Below, piece by piece: positions 32,039 through 43,426 of a stretch of DNA of 64,000 bases (the stretch's first letter is position 1; every line of letters begins with the position of its first letter). Source of the DNA: Guadua angustifolia. Its lineage: Eukaryota > Streptophyta > Magnoliopsida > Poales > Poaceae. The position numbers and the translations under genes were made by a program. The stretch is from the NCBI GenBank assembly GCA_036346375.1, contig CM070517.1, positions 12,937,161 through 13,001,160 on the forward strand. The letters are read 5' to 3'. The notes beneath the pieces were generated by a model. The model saw nothing but the letters and a program-made list of their open reading frames with translations, was not told the DNA's origin and ran no database searches.

Positions 32039-33317
32039 GTGAGTAAGTTGCAATATAATCTGCTTTCTGTTTCTCAGTTTATCGATGACTCTTTTGAGGT
32101 AAGCTTCAAGAGTAGTGTCTATAGAATCCTCGATTCATTAGGGGAGTTGGTTTGCGGAATTTCTAGATATGAGAGAGTCTTTCATGCTGATTTTTCCGCT
32201 TCTTCTAGAGATTCTCTCTGTTGTTTGATTGCTTTCGAGTCCTGTGATCTCTTCTTTTGGCATAGGAGACTTGGTCACATCGGCTTCGACAATTTGACCG
32301 GAGTTAGTAGCCACGACCTCATTCGTGGTTTGCCCAACTCAAGATGGTCAAAGACTTAGTTTGCTCTCCTTGCCGACATGGCATGATGGTTGCTGCTTCT
32401 CATCCCCAGTCACTATTGTGATGACTGATGCACTAGGAAAGTTTTTACATATGCATACCGTTGGTCCAGCTAGAGTGCAGTCAACGGGTGGGATGTGGTA
32501 TGTTCTTTTCATTGTTGATGATTTTTCGAGGTTTTCTTAGATGTTTTTCATGGCCTCAAAGAATGAGACTTTTTCTCATTTCAGGGGTTTGGTCAGTAGG
32601 CTATCTTTTGAGTTCCCAGGTGCCTTACGAGCTATACACAGCGATAATAGCACAGATTTCAAGAACTCATACTTTGAGAGTTTCTATGTGGAGTTCGGTT
32701 TAGAGTATCAGTTCTCCTCTCCCTACATCCCTCAGCAAAACGGCATAGTGGAAAGGAAGAACAAGACTCTGGTAGAGATGGTCAGGATGATGCTAGACGA
32801 GTACACTACTCTTAGGAAGTTTTGGACTGAGGTTATAGCTACTGCTTCCCTTGTGTCTAATCACGTCTTTTTGATATCACATTTGCACCGCCCTTCTTAC
32901 GAGTTGAGGTATAGGCGAAAGCCTAGTATCTCTCATTTTTGTGTGTTTGGTTGCAAGTGTTTCATTTTGAAGACTAGTAACCTAGATAAGTTTGAGTCTC
33001 ATTCTTCTTATGGTATATTTTTAGGTTACTCGACTTCCTATTGTAGCTATAGGGTCTGGAGTTGTGATACAAATAGGATCAAAGAGACCTATGAAGTGAC
33101 CTTTGATGAGGCTAGCTCAGGAGCTAGACATGATATTTTAAGCTCCTTTTCCTCCTCTGAGACCATTTTTGTAGAGGATAAGGATGATGGAGATGATGGT
33201 GTACCACCTGATCTAGTCCCCTCTATACCTGAGGTGCTGCCTGTTTCCATTTCTGCACCTTAGGGAGACTAGCCCTTACCTTCTGACTTAAAGGGGGACG
33301 TGGAGCCTACGCTAGCA
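32039..33317 (+). pseudogene. Copia pre-integrase and integrase core, truncated
   Basis: The gag-pre-integrase block (FWHRRLGHIGFDNLTGVSSHDLIRGLP, 32260-32340) is followed by the integrase core: LFIVDDFSRFS (32500), AIHSDNSTDF (32640, second acidic residue) and PYIPQQNGIVERKNKTL (32725, catalytic Glu). Then come FWTEVIATASLVSNHV and FGCKCFILKTSNLDKF, ending in the acidic linker before reverse transcriptase (33260). Integrase would insert the cDNA copy. Frameshifts occur near 32345 and 32540. No reverse transcriptase follows because sequence of another repeat begins at about 33318. Confidence 0.8.
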
Positions 33318-34320
33318 TAAATTCAAAATTTTCTACCATGAACACCCAGGATCACATGGAAGTAGAGGATCATGGATCATTACCGTTGACGCGTAGATGC
33401 AGCGAAAGCAGAGTTGCGCGCATAGAGGAAGTAGACGTTCACGCCCCAATCAACTCCAAGCAGGTCGCAGCGTGGTCAGCGAGCATGTCGTCGATCCAAC
33501 CAAACAGCGTGTCCGCGTACGGCAGCGCCTCTAGCGGTATCCACACGTACTGAGCAGGAATGCCGTGCGGGGTGTGCTAGCAGCTCGCCACACAGCTAAG
33601 GTTTCTAGGGAGCGAGAAGGGCGCGCGGTGGCTAAGCATGGTCAGGGCTCAACTTATCTCCCACCGCGCACCACCCCTGGCCTTGCCTTATATAGACGCA
33701 CTAGTGGGCTTCAGCCCACTAGGGCTTTATCTCCTACGCGGATCATATTCTCGCGCAAAACCCATTAAACAGTTCCAACCCATTAAGTGTGTGACCCGTT
33801 AGGTTCAGTGCAAGTCGGCCGTGGATTTGGAAACTCCTTTCCAACCCACAGATCAATAGCGGCATCTAGCAGTACGTATTGACCCCCCGAATGCATAGAA
33901 TACTTTATTCGGCTGAACCTTTGATACATCGCATATACCGATCCCTTTGCCACACAATACTAGTCAAGCTCAAGGCGAGATACGCGCCACCCTTGTTAGT
34001 AGCTTGACCACTTCACTCGTCAATGTGATGGACATAATACCATGACTAACTCCTTAGTCACTTTAGCACGGCCGTGCACTTTTCCTATCCATCCACACCG
34101 AGGGGCCCAGAGGTATCTCTCCCGTTATCTAGGAGGGGCAAATCCCATCTTGATCAATCACACGCCTAGCTATGTTTCGTGGCATACCCAGTAGTCACCT
34201 TTATAACTACCCTGTTATGGTGTAGCGTTTGATGACACCAAAGCATACGAGTCCACATCTTTGGATATCCATGATGATCTCGGGACTAAGGACCATATAG
34301 GCATACCACTCAAGACTATC
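33318..34320 (-). mobile_element. Unclassified LTR-like block
   Basis: Non-coding, with a good minus-strand TATA box (TATATAAG, 33687-33694) and a short palindrome around GTGGGCTTCAGCCCAC. It replaces the copia element at about 33318 and is itself interrupted at 34320 by the Tat-type LTR. This fits part of an LTR from another retroelement, read on the minus strand, whose remainder would lie beyond the window. I cannot name the family. Confidence 0.4.
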
Positions 34321-34374
34321 TGTTGATGGCACTTGTCGGCGTGCTTGTTACCGGGTACCCTCTTGACCCACAAA

Positions 34375-34745
34375 GCCCTTCTCGTGGCGGCTGGCGGGCG
34401 GGGGCGAAACACGCCCGTGGCAGTCTTGCCGCCCACGGGCGCCAATGGCGGTGGGGCGCACGCCCGCCGCTTCGGCGCCCGATCCACGTGGCGCCCGGCG
34501 GCGGCGGCGAAGACGCCACTTCCGCCGGCGCTTAGTCCACGTGGTGGTTCGGCGGACGGCGGCGAAAGATGCCCCACCGCCGTCTTGCCCACGTGGCGCC
34601 CGGCGGCAGTGGGCGAATACGCCTGCCGCGGCGCCCGATCCATGTGGCGGCTTTGGCGAATGGGCGGCGAAGACGCCCGCCGCCAAGTCTTGCCCACGTG
34701 TACCGGCGAGCGGTGGGCGAAGCACGCCTGCCGCCCGCCGCAAAA
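34375..34745 (+). repeat. Seven ~52-bp tandem repeats with G-box cores in U3
   Basis: Core hexamers at 34381 (CTCGTG), 34434 (CACGGG), 34485, 34538 and 34590 (CACGTG), 34641 (CATGTG) and 34695 (CACGTG) are spaced 53, 51, 53, 52, 51 and 54 bp. Each core is followed by a G/C-rich arm and a GCGAANNACGCC-like tail. CACGTG is the plant G-box bound by bZIP and bHLH factors. Confidence 0.8.
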
Positions 34746-35034
34746 CAAAAGGTGGTCGCGAGTAACCGCCTCGAAGCCTCCTGCGCCATTGTCGTACCAT
34801 GCGGTGCGCAGAACTCTTTGTCGAACCTATCAACTGCAAGGATTTCTGCGACAAGCCCATTCCTCTGACGCCTCTCACCTACCCGTCAAAAAGGGGTCAC
34901 GTACCGGGCGGACCGGGCGAGGCCATGCGTCAGCATTTAATGAGGCTGGAGGAACGGGACAGCATGGGAATGAGTAATAAATGCATAAGGATCAGCATGA
35001 TGACCCCCCTTTTACCTACTCCCGTTAGCCCAGC

Positions 35035-35042
35035 CTATAAGG
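35035..35042 (+). promoter_or_regulatory. LTR TATA-like box
   Basis: CTATAAGG lies about 290 bp after the last G-box unit and 330 bp before the LTR end, a plausible promoter position for this LTR. Confidence 0.45.
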
Positions 35043-35376
35043 GCCTTCTGGTGCATGGGAAAGGGGGACGGGTCGAACAAGCAAGAGTTCCGCAGTAGAG
35101 TCTAAGGAAGAACTTGTAACTCCCAAGCTCTGTACGGTTCTAGTTTCAAACACTCCTTAAGCAATCTAGCAGGAAGTAAGGCTATTACCCAAGGCAAAGG
35201 GTGCTTGAACCTGGGTAAAATCTCTGTGTCATTCATAGTTCATAGCCGCCGGAATTCGCCACGTGGGGGTCTCTAGGGTTTCCCCTCACTAGGGTTTTAC
35301 GGCCGCGAAGATGCCCTCCTGCCGAACCAAAACCCGGTCTGTAGATTTTGGGCCTGTCAGGCGGAATATGCCGACA

Positions 35377-35395
35377 GGGGCGCGCCAGGTAGGGG
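35377..35395 (+). promoter_or_regulatory. Primer binding site of Tat/Retand-type element
   Basis: GGGCGCGCCAGGTAGGGGG follows the LTR end by one base. It resembles the TGGCGCGCCAGGTAGGGG site common in grass Tat-lineage elements and differs from the Met-tRNA site used by the other elements here. Confidence 0.7.
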
Positions 35396-35615
35396 GCTAG
35401 TGGTTGGTTTTCCCAGCTAACTCCCCGGCGATCCTCGGTGTTCTTTCTTCAAGAAGCCAGCCCGCGCGTCTGAAGATGGCGGGTTCTCAGCACCAATATG
35501 TGGCGGGGCGAGCATCGCCCAAGGCGCTTCCCGGCAGTCGCGCCGGTCGAGGGATCGTCTCACCTCACCCCTGTAGGGCGGCGCCGTTGCTCCTTTAGAA
35601 GCGGCGGGGCAGCTG

Positions 35616-36236
35616 GTGCGCCGCAGGCTGGCCATGGAAGCAGCCACTCCCGCCCAGAATTTGCACGCGGTTCGTGCCCTTCAGGACCACCCTCCGGTGG
35701 AGTTCGCGGGAAACTCCCCGGCCACTCCGTGGCTGCGGAGCATTGCCGGTCTCATGGGTGCAGCCCAGCTCCGGGTAGGGCTCCCCGACCGGCCCGGTAC
35801 CGTTGGTACCCTGTCGCCCAAGGCGCATGCTGGGCGCTCTCAGGCGTCTAGCCGCCCCAAGGGAAGCAGCTCCGACCAGGTGGGCCGGAGCCAAGGGAAA
35901 AGCGTGCGCAGTGCTGGTCCCAGTTCCGCGCGGGACCGTGGGGACCTCCGGTCGCACTTGGATGAAAGCCGTCGTCGGCGCGGCGATGATCTCCGTGGCC
36001 GCCTGCCGCGACGCCCGGTCCGGGAGCGCCGCCATAGGAAACAGGTGGTCTCGGACGGTGGGAGCCCCTCCCGTGGCTCTCAGTCTCGGATTAAGGAGGT
36101 GGTTCACTCCTCCGACTCTATAGGGAGCCAAGTCCCACGCTCCCGGGAACGGTCTCCGGATCGGGCTCCCGATGATCGGCTGGGCTCCCTCTACGGCGTC
36201 GGTGCCAAGCCTTCTCCCGACGGCTACGCCGTGTGA
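35616..36236 (+). CDS. Gag N-terminal region of Tat/Retand-type element
   Basis: A 206-residue frame, Arg/Ser-rich and probably disordered (SRRRRGDDLRGRLPRRPVRERRHRK; SRERSPDRAPDDRLG), precedes the gag core. Grass Tat-lineage Gags have a long basic leader of this kind. A stop at 36234-36236 separates it from the core beginning WLDRFRPASVEKYDG. It may be continuous with an upstream frame from 35404. As a single ORF it is open, but as part of Gag it is broken. Confidence 0.5.
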   Translation: MRRRLAMEAATPAQNLHAVRALQDHPPVEFAGNSPATPWLRSIAGLMGAAQLRVGLPDRPGTVGTLSPKAHAGRSQASSRPKGSSSDQVGRSQGKSVRSAGPSSARDRGDLRSHLDESRRRRGDDLRGRLPRRPVRERRHRKQVVSDGGSPSRGSQSRIKEVVHSSDSIGSQVPRSRERSPDRAPDDRLGSLYGVGAKPSPDGYAV

Positions 36237-36679
36237 CGTGGCTAGACAGGTTCCGCCCGGCGTCCGTGGAGAAATATGACGGCACCACCAACCTGGAAAA
36301 GTTCCTCCATATCTACACTACGGTGGTGCGGGCGGCTGGCGGGTTTGAAAAGATCATGGCCAACTACCTTCCAACGGCCCTGACGGGTTCTGCCCGCTCT
36401 TGGCTGTTAAATCTCCAGTGAGGGTCGGTGCGTTCGTGGGGGAGTTGTGCGACCTCTTTGTCGCCAACTTTCAGGGCTCCTACGCGTAGTCGGGCGTGGA
36501 GGACGACCTCCATACTCTGGAGCAGGAAAAGGGGGAGTCGCTTCGCGACTTCATTCGGCGGTTTTGCCACTGCCGCAATACGATCCCCCACATCTCGGAG
36601 CAATCGGTCGTCATAGCCTTCCGAAGAGGCGTATGCGACCGCAAGATGAAGGAAAAGATGGCCACTCGTACCATCAGTA
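36237..36679 (+). pseudogene. Gag core of Tat/Retand-type element, 5' half
   Basis: FRPASVEKYDGTTNLEKFLHIYTTVVRAAGG, then LPTALTGSARSWLLNLQ, and after stops DDLHTLEQEKGESLRDFIRRFCHCRNTIP and KEKMATRTIS. This is the Retrotrans_gag domain. Stops at about 36419 and 36487 (TAG) interrupt it. At 36679 it is cut by a Tekay element, and the reading resumes in register after 60433 (TSELFSLAHKCVRAVEEERA). Confidence 0.8.
36675..36679 (+). repeat. Target duplication (left) of the plus-strand Tekay element
   Basis: CAGTA precedes the LTR start at 36680. The right copy at about 60429-60433 reads TGATA, so it is imperfect as given. Confidence 0.55.
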
Positions 36680-38829
36680 TGTAACATCCCTAATTTCAGT
36701 CTTTTGACTAAAGTTAATTTAAATTAATTAATTTCAAAATTTGGATTTTCCATGGTGTTCTAATTAACCTGGCATCTATATCCTTCTGAAATTTGGAGTT
36801 CACTCCTTGATCGTCCGCAAAGTCAAGATTCCAATTCCGGTCCTTATTCGAAATTTCACCCGAGTTCCAAAATGCTCTAAAAATCTCAAAACCTATTGCA
36901 TTAGGTTCCAAATATTCTAAAATGATTTTGGGAATTGTTCCAAGATTTTTAGAATCTATTTGCTATTTTATCTCTCGCGGTCTTTCATCAAAATCAATAT
37001 ATTCGTTCCAGAATAATCTAAATTCCAAAATTCATCAAAATTCTTTGAAACCAATTTTATTGGGTTCCAAATAATCTCTAGTATTTTTAGGAATTTTTCC
37101 AGAATTTTTAGATTATTTTTACTATTTTATTCTTCGTGCTTTTGTCTCTTCATTTCTTCCAACCAATAATACAGCGACACGTGGCAGTACTGTTCACCTT
37201 CTTCTACCTCCAGCCAGGCTGATTTCCAGTAAGCACGTACCATGGCTTTCCAACTTCAAACACCCATAACTCCTCATTTCCTCCACCAAATCATGCATGG
37301 ATGGATCCGTTGAAGAGGAGATGAGAAGAATCCATTTTCATGACCATTCATCTTTTAACCCGCCGGAATTTGATTAAATGCTTGAAACCAAACGCACTCA
37401 AACTTCAATAACTTGGCCGTTTCTCAACGAAGCGACGAGCTTCCACTTCTCAAACATGCGTGTCGACGTCCTCTACCCTGTGCTCACCTTGCCCCATTGT
37501 TCCTGTGTCGTTTCCCATCCCAAAACGCGAAAACCGTCGCCCGACGTCCTCCAAAGACACCGGCGAGCCATCTTTTGCTCGGTGAGTTTTCCGCAAACCA
37601 ACCGCGTCACTTTGTGCCATTTGCTTCCAGGAACACAACCAATCAAGCGGATTTGATTTTCGTTGCAGTTTGACCCCGATTTCGAGTTTGTTAAATGCGT
37701 TGGCGTCGCTCCGTTAAATCGTCGATTCCTTCCAATCCGGTAACTTCTAGCGCAATTCCTTTTAGCCGTAGAATCACCTTGTCATTCTCTCGCGATGCTC
37801 TCTTTAGTTTTGCGAAATTCGAGTTTTGTGCGGATTTGAGCGTCATGCCGTCGGCCGTTTTTCGCCGTCATGGCTCGTCGCCGTTCGCTGCCTCGGGTCC
37901 CTCGCCGTTATTAGCGTGAGCATGGGCTTCACCTCGCCTCACCGCACCTCCGCCGCCCCTTGACCGCCATCCCGCCATGCGTGGCCGACCGCCTGCCCGT
38001 CCTCTTGCTTGCGTCTTCTTTAAGCGCCGCCATCGCTCCTCTGGCGCCGCCATCTTGGCCGACAGCCGAGAGCCCTCCCATGAGTCCCCTCCACCCATCG
38101 CCGAGCCGTCCCTTCCCTCTCTTCCCTTGATGATTTCTCCATGGCGCCGCTCTCGCCAATCTCGTTTCCATGGCTTCCTTCACATGTCTGAGCAATGGAA
38201 AAGAATGCCAAGCCTATGACGTGTGGGGCCCAGTTGGAAGTGGGTGAGAAACCAGAAATGCTGGAAAAGAAAAGATTCGAGAGAATATTCCTCGGTTTTC
38301 TAATTTTCAGATTTTGAGAATTCAAACAATTGTTTCTCCTCCGTCGTAACTCGAATCGAATGATTCCAATTGCTAAATTCATCCTCTATCGCCAAGATTT
38401 TTATTATAATTTTTAGTTTCTTCTAAATTTATTTTATTCTTTTAGTGTACCGTTTTATGCCGTAGTTGAAGAAGCGATAAATAAATGCGCCAACGAGGAG
38501 AAGATTTTCGAGTAGCTTATCGCACCTCGTCGATTTAAGGCAAGTCGTAGTTCTTTGACCATGTTGTACCTATGTTTGCAAAAGTAATTTGTTTTATACA
38601 ATTGCATGCTATTTGTGTATCCATGATTAGTTTACGGGAGTAGCTATTTACCTGATTGCAAGTATGCCACCTTGATTATTGATATGCCATGTATCCATTG
38701 TTAACCTTAGGTTGGAACATTACTAGTTGGACATAGTCGTAATACCAACATTGGGTTAACGTAGCTAATGCTTAGACCTGCTTAATCGTACATTGGGTTT
38801 CAGAGCACCTGTGAACTAATGTTAATCTT
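36680..38829 (+). mobile_element. 5' LTR of plus-strand Tekay element, part 1
   Basis: It starts TGTAACATCCCTAATTTCAG and aligns along its length with the 3' LTR (57052 onward). It is split after GTTAATCTT by the minus-strand Tekay element and continues at 50655. The combined LTR is about 3.4 kb. It includes a CpG-rich stretch (37870-38200) with frames on both strands that are not genes, and an AT-rich first kilobase. Confidence 0.9.
38825..38829 (+). repeat. Left target duplication of minus-strand Tekay element
   Basis: ATCTT, identical to 50655-50659. The uninterrupted 3' LTR has a single GTTAATCTTGACC at about 59170. Confidence 0.93.
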
Positions 38830-41800
38830 TGTCGGGACCCGGATTTGCAAATCCGGACCCTCTGTGTATTCAGAACTAGTCCAGGATCACGCTAGTGCAC
38901 ACAGTCTCAACATTGGTACATATCACAGTCATAACCAACGAAATAATAAGTACTTTGATTAAATACTCAAACGAGTTGTTCGACCTTATGGTCAAGTTAC
39001 AAAGATACGCCTCGCAGGGCGAAGACTTATTATAAAATCCAATTGCAGCGGAAAGAAAATAAACTCGTGGCGCCAACCAATTTGCCACAGGCAACTGACT
39101 GGGCTCGCTCCCTAGTTTGTCGGCTCCTCCTGATACTCCTCCTCCTGAGCAGGGTTTGCTTCTTCTTCAACTGAAGTTGTGTTGTTGTGGGGTGAGTACT
39201 TTGAGCACTCAGCAAGTCATGCACAGAATGCAATGCTAATATACTATATGCATGGCTTAGTACAAAGGATAGGTTATGGCTCATGTGCAGTACAACATTT
39301 CAAGTAAACAGTAATATATTGCAAAGCAGTAAAACAGTAGTAGGAATAATAGCTTTCACAAACATTTCAATCGTAAATCATTTTTCTGTCCTAAGTCCAG
39401 TTCATCATTACCAACCCAAGCATTTTCCATAAACAAGTTATTTTCATGAAAATCTAACCCTTGATCAGTAATCATCGAAGCGATGCTCAATACTAGTGAA
39501 ACACGGCTATTCAATAGGTTGTACACTCTGCAGAGGTTATACACTTTACCCACAAGATACATCAAATACCACCAAGGCAAATAACCGTGAACGAAGCCTT
39601 TCCAAAGTTCCATCTAAACTCGATCTTGCCCGCTAAGGTTTCAACCTTTGGAGGGACTGGTTACCACACCTGGGCCCCTCTTGCGCCATGTGAGTTCTCA
39701 TTCCGCTTCTCGGGCCTCACACCACCACAGCAGTACCAAAGAATAGATTTCCCGGTTTACTTAGCTAAGCCCGTCCCATTACGGGGCTTGTGGTTGTATG
39801 AAAGACTTCAGTTCAAATGCTCGCAAGGTTAAGTCCTTAGTTGACCGAGGCAAGACTAACCAAGTGTGATCTCAATTATCCAAAACCAATAAGAAAAACC
39901 AAATCGACCGCCCGATTGCCACTCTTGGCCCACGAAACAATCTTGCCATTTGCCCCAGTCTAAATCATTTTCCCACCGGTTCTTTACCATTGCACCACGT
40001 GCCATCATCAACTCAATAACACATGTCTCATTCACAAAGCATGTTCAATATCTCATTAAGTCAATATTCACTTTGGTATTCCAAAATCATGAAATGTCCA
40101 CGTGGCGGGGCTAAGCATACTACTTGGTCTACTCAACCCATGTTGGCAAATTATAAAAGTCCAACTATTAATCCATATCCTAGGGTGACAAAAGATTCAT
40201 GGCCTACAATTATATATGACAAGGTGGCATACAAAGACAACTTAGGCATTTAACTAATCCCAAAACTTATTCAAAATCATTTCTATCAAATTAGCATGCA
40301 ATAGTTTAAATCAAAATAATTTGCTCTAATAGGTCCAACATGATCAAACACAACTTGCCTTCAAAAGTGTTGGTTTTGGTTCTGAGCTTGCTCTGGGTCG
40401 AGAACCTCTCCTCGAAACCATCGGGGACTTCAACGTCTCTGGCGTAGCGTATACACAAAACAATAAAATAAATAAACAGTAGACAAACAGTGCTCAAAAA
40501 TTCAAATAAAATTCATAAACAGAAAGATCACAATTTTACAAATTTATAGAAATTGGAATCACTCAAATCGGAGTTAAAACGCAAAAGTTATAAGCGTTTG
40601 AAGTTTCAAAATATATTTAAAATCAATATACCGAATTAAATAAATATTTTCTTTTTCGAAAATTAATTATTGCGTCATCTGTGACACGTGTCGCCACCAC
40701 AGAAACGACACGCGGCCTTCTTGCCGTCGCCACCGACCGGCTCCGTCTTGGCGTCGGCATATGCGTCATCATTGACTCATCGATAGGTGGGACCCACCGT
40801 GACGTCGACTGGCGTCACCGGTCCGGTGGGCGACATGCGGGCCCGTCTTTGTCGGCGACTCATGCGCCGCAATCTTGTGGCGTGGTGTGATCGACCAGGG
40901 TCGCCTTGTCGGCGTCAAGTGCAAAGATGAACGGCGGCGTGGCTCTCGGTACGCCCTCGGTTTGCATCTAACGGTGGAGATTAGAAGATGGGGTTTCTTG
41001 TTTTTCAAGCGGCGCGTCGAATCGAGTCGTTGATGCTCGTCGGACGGTTGTGGGAACTTCGGCGGCAACAGCGATGGCGTGACGGCGAGTCTCATCGGGC
41101 GGAGGAAGACGGCGTGGCGGCGGCGTTCCGTGCTTCTCCGTGCAAGAAGTAGCCCTCCGACGCGGCTTGCGTGAGAACTCAAGGACCAACGGCGGCGGCG
41201 GAGGTCACCGGCGGCGGCGAACAGCTCGAGAAGTGCGGCGGATGGTCTCGGGACTTGGCGAGCTCGTCGGCGGCGGCGGCGTCTCGGCGATGAAAGTGTA
41301 CGGAGGAGTGCGGCGTGAGGTGAGGATCACGACACGGGTGGCGGCGCCTTAAATAGTGCCCTCGGCGTCCGGAAAATCGCGAAGCCGAGGCCCACACTTG
41401 CGACGGCAATGGCGGAATCCGACGGAAAATCGGGTTAGGTGGCGTGGCGCGATGAGAGCCGTCGGATGAAGATCGAATGGCTGGCGCGTAGGGTTTTTTC
41501 GGAGCGGCCGCACGATACTCGGCCCAATCTTGTTCATCGTGATTTTTAATTCTTTTTCGATTAAAAACAATTCCCGAAAATAAAATAATTTATTTGGGGC
41601 ATTAAAAATATCAGAAAAATTCTGGAAAAATTCTCATAAATATTTTAGGACATTTGTGACTCAAATAAAATATTTTCAGCAAAATTTTATTTTAACTTTT
41701 CTAATATTTAATTGATTTGATAAATGGTTTAATTCAAAATAAATTCAAATAATTCCAAATAAATCCAAATAAATCCAATAAATTCCAGAAATTCCCAAAA

Positions 41801-41849
41801 ATTCAAAATACCATTTAAATGCAAGAAAAGCAAAAATTAGGGTGTTACA
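38830..41849 (-). mobile_element. 3' LTR of minus-strand Tekay element
   Basis: On the minus strand it runs from TGTAACACCC at 41849 to GGGTCCCGACA at 38830 (3020 bp) and follows a polypurine tract. It matches 47662-50654 throughout. The family core (39501-39559) and a CpG-rich tract (40680-41500) with unsupported frames are inside. Confidence 0.93.
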
Positions 41850-41864
41850 AACCTCCCCCCCTTA
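41850..41864 (-). promoter_or_regulatory. Polypurine tract
   Basis: The minus strand reads AAGGGGGGGAGGTTT directly before the 3' LTR, the plus-strand primer of retrotransposon replication. Confidence 0.88.
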
Positions 41865-41885
41865 ACGGAATCTCGACCCCGAGAT

Positions 41886-43160
41886 TCAGGGCTGACTAAG
41901 GAATAGGTTGGGAAATTCCTTCTTCAGGTCCTCTTCGCGCTCCCAGGTGGCTTCACTCTCGGAATGGTTACTCCACTGAACTCTGTAAAAACGGGTCGAT
42001 TTGTTTCTCGTTTCTCGATTCATCATGTCCAAGATCTTCACCGGGTACTCTTTATAGGTCAAATCCTCCTGCAGCTCGACCGACTCTAACGGCATCTGCT
42101 CTTCTGGCACTCGGAGACATTTCTTTAATTGTGACACATGGAACACATCATGCACACCTGCTAGAGACTGCGGTAACTCCAGCTGATACGCTACTTCACC
42201 TCTTCGACTTAGGATCTTGAATGGGCCAACATATCTCGGTGCTAACTTCCCTTTGGTGTGGAACCTCTTAACTCCTTTGAGTGGGGTAACTCTGAGATAC
42301 ACAAAATCTTCAGGCTCAAAGCTCAAATCCCGGCGGCGATTATCAGCGTAACTCTTCTGTCTTGATTGTGCAATTTTCAATCTTTCCCTGATCATGGCTA
42401 TCTGCTCTTCAGCTTCTCGAAGAATATCCGGCCCAAACATATTACGTTCTCCGGTCTCATTCCAGTTCAACGGCGTTCGACAGGGTCTTCCATATAGAGC
42501 TTCAAATGGCGACATCTGCAAACTTGCCTGGTAGCTATTGTTGTAGCTGAACTCGGCATATGGCAAACACTTATCCCACGAAGTTGTATAAGCCAATGCA
42601 CATGCCCTCAACATGTCCTCCAGTATCTGGTTAACTCTTTCCATTTGCCCATCTGTCTGTGGGTGATATGTAGTACTGAAGTTCAGGTGGGTCCCTAGGG
42701 CCTCATGCAACTTATCCCAAAATCTTGAGGTAAATTGGGTACCTCGGTCCGACACAATCTTCTTCGGAACTCCATGTAGACATACAATTCTTGACATATA
42801 TAAATCTGCTAAGCGGTCCCCCGAATAGGTAGTCTTCACCGGTATGAAGTGGGCAACCTTTGTCAAACGGTCCACGATAACCCATATAGAGTCATACCCT
42901 GTCTGGGTCCTTGGTAAACCGGTAATGAAATCCATTCCGATTTCTTCCCATTTCCACTCGGGTATCCTCAGTGGCAGTAGCAACCCTGCTGGCCTCTGAT
43001 GCATTGCTTTGACTCTTTGGCATATGTCGCTCAACGCAACATGCTCTGCAACCTCACGCTTCATGCTTGGCCACCAAAATCTTTCCTTCAGATCTTGATA
43101 CATCTTAGCGCTTCCTGGATGAATGGAGTACTTGGAGTCATGAGCTTCCTCCAGAATCAA
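41886..43160 (-). CDS. Tekay integrase with GPY/F module and chromodomain
   Basis: The 424-residue frame starts with the HHCC finger: His7, His14 and Cys47 are present, but Ser44 replaces the third ligand. The core has Asp77 (IGMDFITGLP), Asp138 (IVSDRGTQF) and Glu174 (QTDGQMERVNQ), the D,D35E triad. A GPY/F module (YVGPFKIL, GEVAYQLELP) precedes a C-terminal chromodomain (YPVKILDMMNRE, FYRVQWSNHSESEATWERE), which targets chromovirus insertion to chromatin. The reading upstream (43157-43363) is shifted, so this is detached from the reverse transcriptase frame. Domain assignment is certain; activity is doubtful because of the Ser44 change and the frameshift. Confidence 0.9.
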   Translation of the reverse strand: MILEEAHDSKYSIHPGSAKMYQDLKERFWWPSMKREVAEHVALSDICQRVKAMHQRPAGLLLPLRIPEWKWEEIGMDFITGLPRTQTGYDSIWVIVDRLTKVAHFIPVKTTYSGDRLADLYMSRIVCLHGVPKKIVSDRGTQFTSRFWDKLHEALGTHLNFSTTYHPQTDGQMERVNQILEDMLRACALAYTTSWDKCLPYAEFSYNNSYQASLQMSPFEALYGRPCRTPLNWNETGERNMFGPDILREAEEQIAMIRERLKIAQSRQKSYADNRRRDLSFEPEDFVYLRVTPLKGVKRFHTKGKLAPRYVGPFKILSRRGEVAYQLELPQSLAGVHDVFHVSQLKKCLRVPEEQMPLESVELQEDLTYKEYPVKILDMMNRETRNKSTRFYRVQWSNHSESEATWEREEDLKKEFPNLFLSQP

Positions 43161-43426
43161 GGCTGTTTAATTCCTTCTTGTGCGATGCATAAATCGCCTC
43201 TTGATCCACAATGTGCCTTGCTCATCCACTTGAAATCCTTCGCCTTGCCTTCCTCCATTTTGGACTTAATTCTCTGAATTTTGGCATCGTCTTTCTGTCC
43301 TTCACGAATCTGATCTTCTAGGGTAGGCTTCACTTCTAGAGCGGCTATAAATCCTTTAGGCACAACCTCGAGCTCCAGCTTCTGAAATTCCTTGCATAAC
43401 TCAACGACTTGCTTCCACCAACATAT
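43157..43426 (-). pseudogene. Linker between RNase H and integrase
   Basis: PKGFIAALEVKPTLEDQIREGQKDDAKIQRIKSKMEEGKAKDF matches the linker at about 55560-55670 in the other Tekay element. It is frame-shifted relative to both neighbours (near 43210 and 43425), breaking the polyprotein. Confidence 0.75.

Larger units (their letters stand above)
34321..35375 (+). mobile_element. 5' LTR of Tat/Retand-type gypsy element
   Basis: It begins TGTTGATGGC and ends ATGCCGACA, with a primer site immediately after. Length is 1055 bp. The first part holds about seven ~52-bp tandem units with G-box-like cores (34375-34745). A TATA-like CTATAAGG lies at 35035-35042, which puts the units in U3. The expected target duplication is CTATC (34316-34320); the partner is outside the window. 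Large overlapping frames on both strands here (34215-34977) result from the GC-rich repeats. Confidence 0.8.

Noticed and set aside
34215..34977. Large overlapping frames on both strands (up to 214 residues) in GC-rich sequence
   Set aside because: They fall in the tandem-repeat U3 of an LTR; several frames are open at once on both strands and none resembles a protein.
40681..41570. Frames in CpG-rich tract (also 49590-50331, 37870-38382, 58163-58604)
   Set aside because: They recur at the same place in both LTRs of each Tekay pair with different frames open in each copy, as expected for non-coding LTR sequence.
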